From JBBILO01 sp037444855 (GTDB lineage Bacteria > Patescibacteriota > Microgenomatia > UBA1406 > GWC2-37-13): a stretch of 64,000 nt of DNA. The position numbers and the translations under genes were made by a program. The notes beneath the pieces were generated by a model. That model had not been told where the DNA came from and searched no databases. It was given only the letters and a program-made list of their open reading frames with translations. Shown in pieces: positions 1-8,340 of this stretch (position 1 is its first letter; every line of letters begins with the position of its first letter). The stretch is from contig JBBILO010000005.1 in NCBI GenBank assembly GCA_037444855.1, forward strand, positions 1 to 64,000, in the 5' to 3' direction.

Positions 1-136
1 CTAAGTTGTAAAATCTTAAAAAACAAAATAATGAAAAAATTATTATAATTAAAATAATTTTTGTCATATCTTCAGTTCTATTTATGATACATCAAAATGA
101 ATTGAAATTTAGACAAATTATCATTTCTGATTTGAT

Positions 137-184
137 CGGGAATCTATAAGCGAGATTCCCGCCTTCGTCCCGTCATGACGGGAC
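137..184. repeat. Paired inverted repeats (REP-like intergenic element)
   Basis: Two adjacent inverted repeats lie in the only gene-free stretch before the first gene. The first is a 9-bp perfect stem (CGGGAATCT / AGATTCCCG, 137-161) with a 7-nt loop. The second is an 18-bp perfect palindrome centred on TCATGA (167-184). The element is visibly GC-richer than its surroundings. It could be a REP/MITE-like repeat or a terminator for something upstream of the window. There is no T-run directly after it, so a classical terminator is less likely. The rest of 1-226 shows nothing I can name. Confidence 0.6.
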
Positions 185-226
185 TTCGCAGCAATGAAAA
201 ATAAAGTTTGAAACAGATTTAATAAA

Positions 227-1933
227 ATGAACTCTAGAATTGCCAAAAAAAAACTGTTAATTTTAATGACTCTTTTTTTTACCGGCTTATTTATTAGAAT
301 TTATATTTCTAATCTAGGCTATAATTTTGATTTTGGTTCATGGCAGATTGTTGGCAATCTAGTCAATCAAGGGAAAAATGTTTATCAGGAGACGACCCGA
401 TATAGTTATGGACCATTATGGTTTTTAATTTTGGGTTTATTTAAAAAAATATCTTTACTATTTGAAAACGATTATTTTGCTTTTCGATGTTTAATTATCT
501 TAACTCTTACAATCAGCGATTTTTTAGTGAGTTTATTAGTATCTCGGTTTTTTGGCTCTCTCGCCTTCTTTTTTATTTTTTTTAATCCGATTTTAATCTA
601 TACCAGTGGATTTCATAATCAATTTGATACTTTAGCAATTTTTTTTGGTTTATTAGCTTTAATTACTATAGAGAAGAAACGAGAAAAAATAGTTGGTTAT
701 TTGCTTCTTGGTTTATCACTAATAATTAAACATATTTTTCTTTTTTTTCCATTATGGTTGATAATTCGAACTAAAAACAAAAAGCAATTTCTTTACTCGC
801 TAGTTCCTTATCTTATTTTTATTAGTTCCTTTCTTCCATTTATAAATTCTAAAGAAACCTTTGGGGCAATTTTAAATAATGTTTTTTTAAATAAAAGAGA
901 TCTTTTATACCCCTTTTTACAAAATACTTCTTTGACAACACCAATAATCCTTTTTATTGTTTTATGGATTTTTGGATGGGTATTTAAAAAGGAAAAAATT
1001 TTTTATTCTGGTCTTTACTATTTATTAATTTTTACCGGGAGTTTAGTTAACAGTGGCGCTCAATATTTATCAATTCCACTGATTGGATTTTTATTTTTTC
1101 CATTGATGGGACTTTTTTATACTCTAGTGGCGGCATTTTATCTTTATTTTCACCTCTTTAACCTTAATTTAATTCTTATTATTTGTTTTAATTTATGTTG
1201 GCTAGTAATTATCACTAAAAAAATAATTTTTTTAAGTAAGTTAATGAATCGATTAATTTCTTTTTTGTTAGTCGTGAGTTTAATTTTTAGTTTTAAATTT
1301 TTTATTAAATATACCAAAGAATATTTTTTTTATTTTAAAAATAATTTTTACTTTTTAACAATCTATAGATCTCCATTAAAATTATTTAAAAAGGAAAATT
1401 TTGAAACCTCTTTTGATAGAAATAACACAATTATTGGCAATTCTATTATAAAAGAAAACAATTTGGGCTTAATTTATATTCCATATTTTTTAGACAATCA
1501 ACCCGAAGATTTTTTTGAAAAGAATTATCAAATTGAAGTTAAATTCTTTATAAATGATCGTTTGTATCATCAAGAAAAGCGATCAATTGGTAATGCGCTG
1601 ACTGAAAATGGAATCATTTTTGGCATGCCGGTGTTAAAGGAAGGGAAAAATAAAAATTATAAAATTATTCTCAAAAACAATCTTCCTACAGGAAAAAAAT
1701 ACTTTTATCTAGGCAAACAAATTCCTTATCAAGAGATTTATTTCATTGAAAAAAAACAACTTTCTTCCCCCCAATTTTTTATAAACTTTATTGAAGATAA
1801 AGCTTATTTTTTGTTTTATGATAAGAAAAGTGTTAATTATTTGATATTCTGGTATTTTTATATTTGGCTAGGTGTTAATTTATTTATAATTAGTTTTCTA
1901 AAAAATAATGTCAAAGCATATAAAAGTAGTTAA
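227..1933 (+). CDS. GT-C membrane glycosyltransferase, Gpi18/GT87-like
   Basis: This is a polytopic membrane protein of 568 residues. The first hydrophobic segment (about 9-28) is followed by an extracytoplasmic loop with an acidic FDFGSW motif and the sequence SYGPLWF, as seen in Gpi18-like/GT87 mannosyltransferases that use polyprenyl-phosphate sugars. A soluble, probably beta-rich insert occupies roughly residues 380-530 before a last membrane segment. It is the first gene of a four-gene overlapping operon, and its 3' end overlaps the next gene by 26 nt. ATG at 227 is the first start; no Shine-Dalgarno is visible. Acceptor and donor are unknown, and the family call is by motif resemblance only. 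Confidence 0.6.
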   Translation: MNSRIAKKKLLILMTLFFTGLFIRIYISNLGYNFDFGSWQIVGNLVNQGKNVYQETTRYSYGPLWFLILGLFKKISLLFENDYFAFRCLIILTLTISDFLVSLLVSRFFGSLAFFFIFFNPILIYTSGFHNQFDTLAIFFGLLALITIEKKREKIVGYLLLGLSLIIKHIFLFFPLWLIIRTKNKKQFLYSLVPYLIFISSFLPFINSKETFGAILNNVFLNKRDLLYPFLQNTSLTTPIILFIVLWIFGWVFKKEKIFYSGLYYLLIFTGSLVNSGAQYLSIPLIGFLFFPLMGLFYTLVAAFYLYFHLFNLNLILIICFNLCWLVIITKKIIFLSKLMNRLISFLLVVSLIFSFKFFIKYTKEYFFYFKNNFYFLTIYRSPLKLFKKENFETSFDRNNTIIGNSIIKENNLGLIYIPYFLDNQPEDFFEKNYQIEVKFFINDRLYHQEKRSIGNALTENGIIFGMPVLKEGKNKNYKIILKNNLPTGKKYFYLGKQIPYQEIYFIEKKQLSSPQFFINFIEDKAYFLFYDKKSVNYLIFWYFYIWLGVNLFIISFLKNNVKAYKSS

Positions 1934-3362
1934 AAAAGAAAAGCCACTAATTTTAAGAGGCTTAATTTTTTTATTATTAGTTTCTCTTTCTTTATATATC
2001 TGTTTTTATAAACTTGGACATTCTTATTTAGAGAATTGGGATGAAGGATTTTATGCTCAAGTAACTAAAGAGATGATTAAGAGAAGGGATTACATTACTT
2101 TATATTGGAATAATAAGATTTTTTTGGATAAACCACCTCTCAATTTTTGGATAAATGCTTTTTTTGTCAAGGTGTTTGGTCTTAATGAGTTTTCGATTAG
2201 AATAACTTCAGCCATTAGTGGTTTTATTGTTATTTTACTTTTAATTTATATTTCAAATAAGAATTTTGGCCTAATACCTACTTTGTATGCTTTCTCTGCG
2301 GTTGCCTTAAATAATATTTATATTTGGCGGGTAAGAACAGGTAACTTGGACTCTTTATTAACCTTATTATTTTTTTTATCTTATTTAACAATTATCAATC
2401 CAAAAATTAGACATCGTTATAAAATTTTAGGATTATTCTTTGGTTTAATCTATCTCCAAAAGTTAAATTTTGTGTTTTTACCAATAATTGTTTTTATTTT
2501 GTTTGAATTAATCACTAAAAAAGAAAAAGTAAGAAAACACATATTTGATTATTTAACCGTTTCGTTAATTTTCATTCTAATAAGTGGTAGTTGGTTATTT
2601 TTAGGTTGGTTAAAAAATGGTGATAAGTTTTTACAATACTATCTTTTTCATGGAGATCAGGGAGTTTCTAATTTAAGATTATCGTTTTTTAAGACGGACT
2701 ATCTCAGTTATCTTTATTATAGTTTACAAAGGAGATTAATCTACCCTTTTATTATCGGTACTATTTTTTTAATTATTAATATTAAAAAAATAAACAACTT
2801 AGTTCTTCTTATTTTTTCTTTGGCTTTATTGATTTTGTTAAGCTTTACTGAAAAAAAGAATAATTGGTATCTCATACCATCGGTTCCTTTTTGGGGATTA
2901 ACAATAGGATACGGAGTATACAAGATTTTAGAAATTGCAAAAAAAATTAAAATAAAATTGATCAGAACCGATTTTTTGCTATCAATAATCTTAATAATTT
3001 CCTTACTTTATGTTTCATATAAAACTTTGATTGCTAATATTAATTCGATAGTTAATATGGAGGCGAGCGTTAGCGAAGTGAAAACGGCTAGAAAGGTTAA
3101 GGAGATTAGTCAAAACAATGATAAAATTTTAAGACTTGATTATGCTTATCCAGTGACCTTATTTTATTCCGATCGAGAAACATTTTATTATGTAACTGTT
3201 GACAAAAGCCTTTTTGATTTAATAAAAAATGAAAAAATAAAATATCTTTTTGGAAAAAAAGAAATAGTAGACACTTTTATTAAACATCCGCAGAACGAAT
3301 TTTTATATGAAATTATTCCAGTTGATGATGAAAGAATAGTTAAAATATTAACAAAAAATTAA
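1908..3362 (+). CDS. ArnT/PMT-like (GT39) membrane glycosyltransferase
   Basis: This 484-residue polytopic protein carries the GT39/ArnT hallmark: an acidic pair D45-E46 in WDEGFYAQ after the first membrane segment, then LDKPPLNFW and a conserved FSIRITSAI stretch. Enzymes of this family transfer a sugar from a polyprenyl-phosphate donor to a lipid, glycan or protein on the outer face of the membrane, with the acidic pair as catalytic centre. The ATG lies 26 nt inside the previous gene, and its TAA stop overlaps the next ATG (TAATG), so translational coupling is likely. A small C-terminal soluble portion follows the last membrane helix. Donor and acceptor cannot be read from sequence. Confidence 0.75.
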   Translation: MSKHIKVVKKEKPLILRGLIFLLLVSLSLYICFYKLGHSYLENWDEGFYAQVTKEMIKRRDYITLYWNNKIFLDKPPLNFWINAFFVKVFGLNEFSIRITSAISGFIVILLLIYISNKNFGLIPTLYAFSAVALNNIYIWRVRTGNLDSLLTLLFFLSYLTIINPKIRHRYKILGLFFGLIYLQKLNFVFLPIIVFILFELITKKEKVRKHIFDYLTVSLIFILISGSWLFLGWLKNGDKFLQYYLFHGDQGVSNLRLSFFKTDYLSYLYYSLQRRLIYPFIIGTIFLIINIKKINNLVLLIFSLALLILLSFTEKKNNWYLIPSVPFWGLTIGYGVYKILEIAKKIKIKLIRTDFLLSIILIISLLYVSYKTLIANINSIVNMEASVSEVKTARKVKEISQNNDKILRLDYAYPVTLFYSDRETFYYVTVDKSLFDLIKNEKIKYLFGKKEIVDTFIKHPQNEFLYEIIPVDDERIVKILTKN

Positions 3363-4468
3363 TGAAAAAAATTCAATTGATTTTAATAAATTACTTTTTT
3401 TTGATATTAATATTTATTTTTTACAGTTACTTTCTTATTGATCCAAATTTTACTCTTTTCAATCATCCTTTATGGACAGGCTTTCGAAATTTTGTTGTCA
3501 ATATCGGTTATTATCAAAGAGAGCTTTCTTGGTGGATTTATTTTATTTTAGTTTTATTATTGTTTTTCTTTCATTTTTTGCTAATCAAAAATTATAAAAA
3601 AATTAATTTAAGAATCATTGTTTTATTATTAGGATTATTAACTCTTTTTAGTTATCCATTTTTGTCACATGATTTTTTTAATTATCTATTTGATGCCCGG
3701 ATTTTTACTTATTACGGAAAAAATCCTTATTTATACAAAGCATTGGATTTTCCATCCGATCCCTGGTTACGGTTTATGCATTGGACTCATCGGACTTATC
3801 CCTATGGACCAGTTTTTTTATTCATTAGTTTTCTGCCATCTTTTTTCAGTTTTGGCAAATTTATTCTTAATTTTTTTCTTTTTAAACTTCTTTGGATAAT
3901 ATTTTTTGCCTTTTCAATTTATTTCCTTACTAAACTAAAGAAAAAGTGGGCGCTATTTTTTGCTACTCATCCTTTAATTATTGTTGAAGGTTTAATTAAT
4001 GCGCATAACGATTTCATTGCCTTATCCTTGGCTGCTTTTGGCATTTATTTTTTAACAAGAGAAAAAAAGATTTTTTCTCGAGTTTTATTTTTATTATCAG
4101 TCGGAATAAAATACTTAACTCTTCCATTACTTTTTCTTTCTAAAATAAATCAAAAGATGAATTTTTTAATTTTCGCGCTTTTAATTATTGCTATCCTTAC
4201 TATCTCATTTCTTGGCGAAATTCAACCATGGTATTTCCTTGCTTTATTGGCTTTCTTGCCAATTTTTCCAAGATTAATAGAAAAATTGAATATTTTTTTT
4301 GCTGGTTTGTTATTTTCATATTATCCTTACATTCGACTTGGTGGATGGGATTCGATAGAAAAGATTAATCTTAAACATCAGATTATTTTAATAGGATTTT
4401 TACTTAATATTTTTTATTTAATTGGTTTAAAATTAAAGAAAAATGAAACAGATGGTAAAAAAGATTGA
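3362..4468 (+). CDS. GT87-like (MptA/PimE-type) GT-C membrane glycosyltransferase
   Basis: This is a polytopic protein of 368 residues. The motif SHDFFNYLFDARIFTYYGKNPY around residues 100-122, followed by YPYGPV and an HND segment, is the pattern of DUF2029/GT87 and alpha-1,6-mannopyranosyltransferase-type GT-C enzymes. The acidic residue in SHDFF is the likely catalytic base. The protein is shorter than the neighbouring GT39 types and is almost entirely membrane-embedded, without an extra soluble domain. Its start codon shares bases with the stop of the upstream gene (TAATG), and its end overlaps the next gene by 26 nt, so it sits in the middle of one transcript. Substrate is unknown. Confidence 0.65.
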   Translation: MKKIQLILINYFFLILIFIFYSYFLIDPNFTLFNHPLWTGFRNFVVNIGYYQRELSWWIYFILVLLLFFFHFLLIKNYKKINLRIIVLLLGLLTLFSYPFLSHDFFNYLFDARIFTYYGKNPYLYKALDFPSDPWLRFMHWTHRTYPYGPVFLFISFLPSFFSFGKFILNFFLFKLLWIIFFAFSIYFLTKLKKKWALFFATHPLIIVEGLINAHNDFIALSLAAFGIYFLTREKKIFSRVLFLLSVGIKYLTLPLLFLSKINQKMNFLIFALLIIAILTISFLGEIQPWYFLALLAFLPIFPRLIEKLNIFFAGLLFSYYPYIRLGGWDSIEKINLKHQIILIGFLLNIFYLIGLKLKKNETDGKKD

Positions 4469-6077
4469 GTGGTTAATTATTTTAGGAAGTCTTTTTGCTT
4501 TTATTTTTAATAGTCTATATGTTTCTTATCCTGATGAATTTGTCAATCTTTTAGGAGGAAGAAGCATTTTAAATGGTGGCATCCCATACAAAGATTTTTT
4601 TGATCATCATCTTCCTTTTGCTTGGTATCTCTCATCGATTTTTTTATTATTTACGCGAAATTCTTATGTTTTGTTTCGATTATTGTGGTCGCTTTTTATT
4701 TTTTTCCTCCTTTTTATTTTAGGACAGTATATTAAGAAGAACCGAGAAAATTTTTATCCTTATTACCTTCTTTTTTTAATTTTATATCCAATAACCGCTC
4801 TTTATTTCTGGTTCCATCTATATTTAGCTGACAGTTTGGCGGTTTTATTTTTCTCGCTCATCTTTTGGTTATTAGTGGTCGAAACTTTTTCTGAAAAATC
4901 AAACTTCAAAATCGAAGTTTTAGGTTCACTTCTTACTTTTTGTTTAATTTTCTCTTCCATGACGTTTATTTATTTAGCGCTTTTCCTTTATCTCTGGCAG
5001 TTTTATTTAGTGATTAGTCGCCATAAAAAACAGTGGTTAAAATTTATTTTTTTCTCCTCAATTCCTTATCTTGTTTATGTCTTCTACCTAATCATTACCA
5101 ATTCATGGTGGGATTTCTATTTTGCCAATTTCTATTACAATACAAAGTTGTATATTTCAATTCCTAATTATGTTAGGGGGAGATTTTTTAATCCTTTAAA
5201 ATTTGCCTTAACTTTAATTGATAATTTCTATCAAGGATATCTTCCTCTTTTATCCAAAATCAAACATCTAGATTTATATCTACCCATTGATACTTTATCA
5301 GCCTTAGGAAGTTTAAGTTTATTAGTAATTCTTTTTTCCAAAAATCCTCTTTTTGGAATTTTTTATTTTTTCATTTTGTCTTTTTCTGCTCCAAGAAGCA
5401 ATATTGGTCAGTATCGGGAAACAGATTACCAAAGCTCAATGTTTTTTGTTTTGGGAATAATTTCTTCTCTTTTTTCATTTTATTGGTTAAGAATACATTC
5501 TTTTAAAGAAAAGATTTTTGATGATTTAAAAAGAATTGTTCATTCAATTTTAACAATTTTTTTAATCTTTAGTTTAATTTTTCTCTTTGGTAATTTCTAT
5601 CATAAATTTTTTATGGTTTATACTCAAAAGATGCCTCGAATTGACAATCAATGGAATGTCTATTCATTTTTAAAAGAAATAATTAACGACAATGATCATT
5701 TTTGGATTGGTCCATATGAACCGAATTTTCAATTCTTTAATCGGGAATTAACTGCCAATTGGAAATACCCAACCCTATTACCTCAATTTCGGGAAAACGA
5801 TTATTTAAAAAAAGATTTCCTTTATCAGTTTAAAAAAAACAAGCCAACAGTGATTATTTTTAAACATGAGGCTTCTATCTTTATGACGCCAGCAGATCAA
5901 TTCGGCCAGTTTTTTTTAGAATGGTTGAAGAAAGATTATCTTAATCTGGAAGAGATTAGAAATATTCAGGTTCTTCGTTCTCCGTCAGAGTTTAATCTAA
6001 AAACCGATTTCTATTTTCTTAAAAATGAAAAAGAAAGAATTCTTAATAATTTAAGAACCAAAGGATTTATTCAATAA
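4443..6077 (+). CDS. GT39-like membrane glycosyltransferase
   Basis: This 544-residue polytopic protein has an acidic pair D31-E32 (YPDEF) after the first helix, followed by the GGIPYKDFFDHHLPF segment typical of one GT39-like group. About twelve hydrophobic segments are followed by a soluble C-terminal region of about 150 residues. The start overlaps the previous gene by 26 nt; an alternative ATG is three codons downstream (4452). The 3' end overlaps the convergent GT2 gene by 27 nt, with no room for a separate terminator. It is the last gene of the + strand operon that starts at 227. Catalytic class is supported by motif and topology, while specificity is not. Confidence 0.7.
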   Translation: MKQMVKKIEWLIILGSLFAFIFNSLYVSYPDEFVNLLGGRSILNGGIPYKDFFDHHLPFAWYLSSIFLLFTRNSYVLFRLLWSLFIFFLLFILGQYIKKNRENFYPYYLLFLILYPITALYFWFHLYLADSLAVLFFSLIFWLLVVETFSEKSNFKIEVLGSLLTFCLIFSSMTFIYLALFLYLWQFYLVISRHKKQWLKFIFFSSIPYLVYVFYLIITNSWWDFYFANFYYNTKLYISIPNYVRGRFFNPLKFALTLIDNFYQGYLPLLSKIKHLDLYLPIDTLSALGSLSLLVILFSKNPLFGIFYFFILSFSAPRSNIGQYRETDYQSSMFFVLGIISSLFSFYWLRIHSFKEKIFDDLKRIVHSILTIFLIFSLIFLFGNFYHKFFMVYTQKMPRIDNQWNVYSFLKEIINDNDHFWIGPYEPNFQFFNRELTANWKYPTLLPQFRENDYLKKDFLYQFKKNKPTVIIFKHEASIFMTPADQFGQFFLEWLKKDYLNLEEIRNIQVLRSPSEFNLKTDFYFLKNEKERILNNLRTKGFIQ

Positions 6078-6884
6078 GTTGATTATCAAGTGAATTTTGG
6101 TTTTTAAAGGAGCATATTTTAACCCGAATTTTAATCGATTTTTTTCCTGATAAATTTGATGAATTTTTGAACCAGAGCCTTCGGTTGATTGAGCATTTTT
6201 GTGCCAGAGAACAATTTTTGGATTATAAAAAAGATTAACCCTCTTTTTTATTGCCCGATAGCAAAAATCAGCATCTTCATAATAGAGAAAGTAACTTTCA
6301 TCCCAGAAACCAACTCGATCGATTACTTTTTTATCAAAAATCATCAAACAACCAGTAATAAATTCTGCTTTTTCAAGTTGATCGTATTGTCCTTTATCGA
6401 CTTCATCGACCCCACGATGAGGGGTAAAAACATTTTTCCAGTCAAAAGAACCACTGGCATACCAGATAACTTTTCCTAAATCTCTTTTCTGATAACGATC
6501 TTTATGATACTCAAAACCTGGTGCGTAATAGATTTTTCCGCCAATAATAGAAGAAGGATGTTTTTTAAGAGAATTGAGAATACTATCAACAAAATCTGGC
6601 TTGAAATAAACATCATTGTTAACAATACAGAAATTAACAAAACCATTTTCGATGGCTTTTTTTATCCCTAAATTGACTCCATGAGCATAGCCTAAGTTTC
6701 TTGAATAAATAACTGAATGAGAGAGTTGAGTTTTAATGGATTGTCTTTTTTTTTCATCAGAAAGATCAGCGATAAAAAGTTTAAAATTTTTATTCCTTTG
6801 TTTTTCTAAAGAAGAAAAAAAATCATCTGCCACATGATAGTTATTATAAAAAACAGTAATAATGGCCAATCGATTATTTTTCAT
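6051..6884 (-). CDS. GT2 glycosyltransferase, rhamnosyltransferase-like
   Basis: This is a soluble GT-A-fold family 2 glycosyltransferase. It has AIITVFYNN at the N-terminus (nucleotide-sugar binding), a NNDVYF segment as the metal-binding D-x-D equivalent, GCLMIFDK, and the WDESYFLYYEDADF block with catalytic acid residues, as in WbbL-type rhamnosyltransferases. Its start lies inside the end of the flippase gene (11-nt overlap, ATG at 6884). A further ATG at 6902 would add six residues but overlaps more. The C-terminus overlaps the convergent GT39 gene by 27 nt. Coupling with a flippase suggests it extends a lipid-linked oligosaccharide on the cytoplasmic face. The donor sugar is unknown. 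Confidence 0.8.
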   Translation of the reverse strand: MKNNRLAIITVFYNNYHVADDFFSSLEKQRNKNFKLFIADLSDEKKRQSIKTQLSHSVIYSRNLGYAHGVNLGIKKAIENGFVNFCIVNNDVYFKPDFVDSILNSLKKHPSSIIGGKIYYAPGFEYHKDRYQKRDLGKVIWYASGSFDWKNVFTPHRGVDEVDKGQYDQLEKAEFITGCLMIFDKKVIDRVGFWDESYFLYYEDADFCYRAIKKRVNLFYNPKIVLWHKNAQSTEGSGSKIHQIYQEKNRLKFGLKYAPLKTKIHLIINLLNKSFGS

Positions 6885-8319
6885 AAGAAAAAAAATATTC
6901 AATTTCCTTTTTGAGATTGAATTTAAAAATAAATGTTAAAACAAAATAATAAGTTAGATTTCCACTTAAGATTAATAAAGCAGTTAATAAATATAAATTT
7001 TTTATTGCCAATGATTGGATTAATAACAAAATAAAAATCATGACTAAACCAGCAAAAAGTGGTTTTTTTATTGAGGAAAAAAAGCTAAAAGAAAAATATT
7101 TTTTTGCTAGTGAAACAACAAGGAAAAAGGTGAAAGAGATTATTAGATGAGTCAGAGGAAAACCAAAAATATCAAAAATTTTTGTTAAAGTTGGCGTTAA
7201 CAACCAGGTAATGATTGTCCAAAAAAGCATAAGATTAAAAGAAATTTTTACCTTGCCGATAGCGTTGAAAATATTAACGAATGGCGCTGAATAAATAACA
7301 AGAAAACTAGAAAAAACAAAGATTCTAAAAAGATGAAGTGCCGGCTCCCATTTTTGATATTTTGGGATGATATAAACCAAATGGGGCATAAGAAAGAAAG
7401 AAAGGATCATTAAAGGAAGGATAATTAAAGTTTGATAATAAAGGATTTTATTTATGATGAATGAAATTTTTTCTTTATTTTCCTGAAGACGGGCAACCAG
7501 GGGAAAAAGAATTTTAGTGATATTATCCATAATGATCCTAATTGGTGCCTCAGCCCATTTTTTTGCCCAACCGATATAACCAACACTCTCAAAACCGATG
7601 ACCTTTCCTAAATAGAGAATAATTAAATCATCTTTAAAAAGAGCGAGAAATGATGAAGTTTGGAAAGGCAACCCAAAAGATAGCAGTTGTTTTAAATTTT
7701 CTTTTACTAAACCAACTCTTGGTTGCCATGGAGAAAAGTAATAAATAAGAATTAAACCAATAATTGAACGAGATAAAACACCAATGATAAAACTTTTTAA
7801 CTCAAAGTTTAAAAGAGCAAAGACAATCACGGTTAAATAAAAAAAAGTATTTTCAACGACTTGGACAAGAACTATTTTTTGATATTGGATCTTTCTTTCT
7901 AAAAAAATTGAGGGTACAGTTTTTAAACTTGAAATAAAAAATGAAATAAGAAGAGAATAGTAGAGGTAGAGACCATCGTTGGGAAGTCGATAAAATTTGA
8001 CAATAAATTCGCCAAGAAGAAAGCCAATTGAGATTAAAGAAAGAATTAAGATTTGTTGAAAAGTAAAGACCGATTTAACATCATCATCAGAAATTTCTTT
8101 TTTTTGAATTAAGGAAGCAGCCAGACCGATATCAGAAAAATAATTTAAAAAAGAAATAGTTGATAAAAGAGTGATATAAATACCAAAGATTTTTGGCGAA
8201 AGAATAATCGTTAAGATTAGATTGGCAATTAAACCAAGAATGGCCGAATAACCGCTTTGAAAAAAAAGACTTAAACTACTGAAAAAGGCTTTCTTTTTGA
8301 GTTTTTTTAGGTCATTCAT
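6874..8319 (-). CDS. Wzx-type oligosaccharide/polysaccharide flippase
   Basis: This is a polytopic MVF/MATE-superfamily protein with about 12-14 hydrophobic segments, starting with a positively charged N-terminus and the FFSSLSLFFQSGYSAILGLIA segment typical of polysaccharide biosynthesis (Wzx/RfbX-like) exporters. It would move undecaprenyl-linked glycans across the membrane. I chose ATG at 8319 (MNDLKK) rather than the more upstream 8370, because a TATTAT box at 8327-8332 sits 7 nt before it and the longer form would run into the divergent gene. It is followed by the overlapping GT2 gene. It supplies the export step for the glycan genes around it. Confidence 0.85.
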   Translation of the reverse strand: MNDLKKLKKKAFFSSLSLFFQSGYSAILGLIANLILTIILSPKIFGIYITLLSTISFLNYFSDIGLAASLIQKKEISDDDVKSVFTFQQILILSLISIGFLLGEFIVKFYRLPNDGLYLYYSLLISFFISSLKTVPSIFLERKIQYQKIVLVQVVENTFFYLTVIVFALLNFELKSFIIGVLSRSIIGLILIYYFSPWQPRVGLVKENLKQLLSFGLPFQTSSFLALFKDDLIILYLGKVIGFESVGYIGWAKKWAEAPIRIIMDNITKILFPLVARLQENKEKISFIINKILYYQTLIILPLMILSFFLMPHLVYIIPKYQKWEPALHLFRIFVFSSFLVIYSAPFVNIFNAIGKVKISFNLMLFWTIITWLLTPTLTKIFDIFGFPLTHLIISFTFFLVVSLAKKYFSFSFFSSIKKPLFAGLVMIFILLLIQSLAIKNLYLLTALLILSGNLTYYFVLTFIFKFNLKKEIEYFFSYEK

Positions 8320-8325
8320 TATTGA

Positions 8326-8332
8326 TATAATA
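8326..8332. promoter_or_regulatory. Bidirectional overlapping -10 boxes (divergent, leaderless)
   Basis: TATAAT on + (8326-8331) ends 9 nt before the ATG at 8341. On the - strand TATTAT (8327-8332) ends 7 nt before the ATG at 8319. The two -10 boxes overlap, so only one polymerase could bind at a time, and both mRNAs would begin at or next to the start codon. No good -35 is visible. Confidence 0.6.
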
Positions 8333-8340
8333 CTTAAAGT

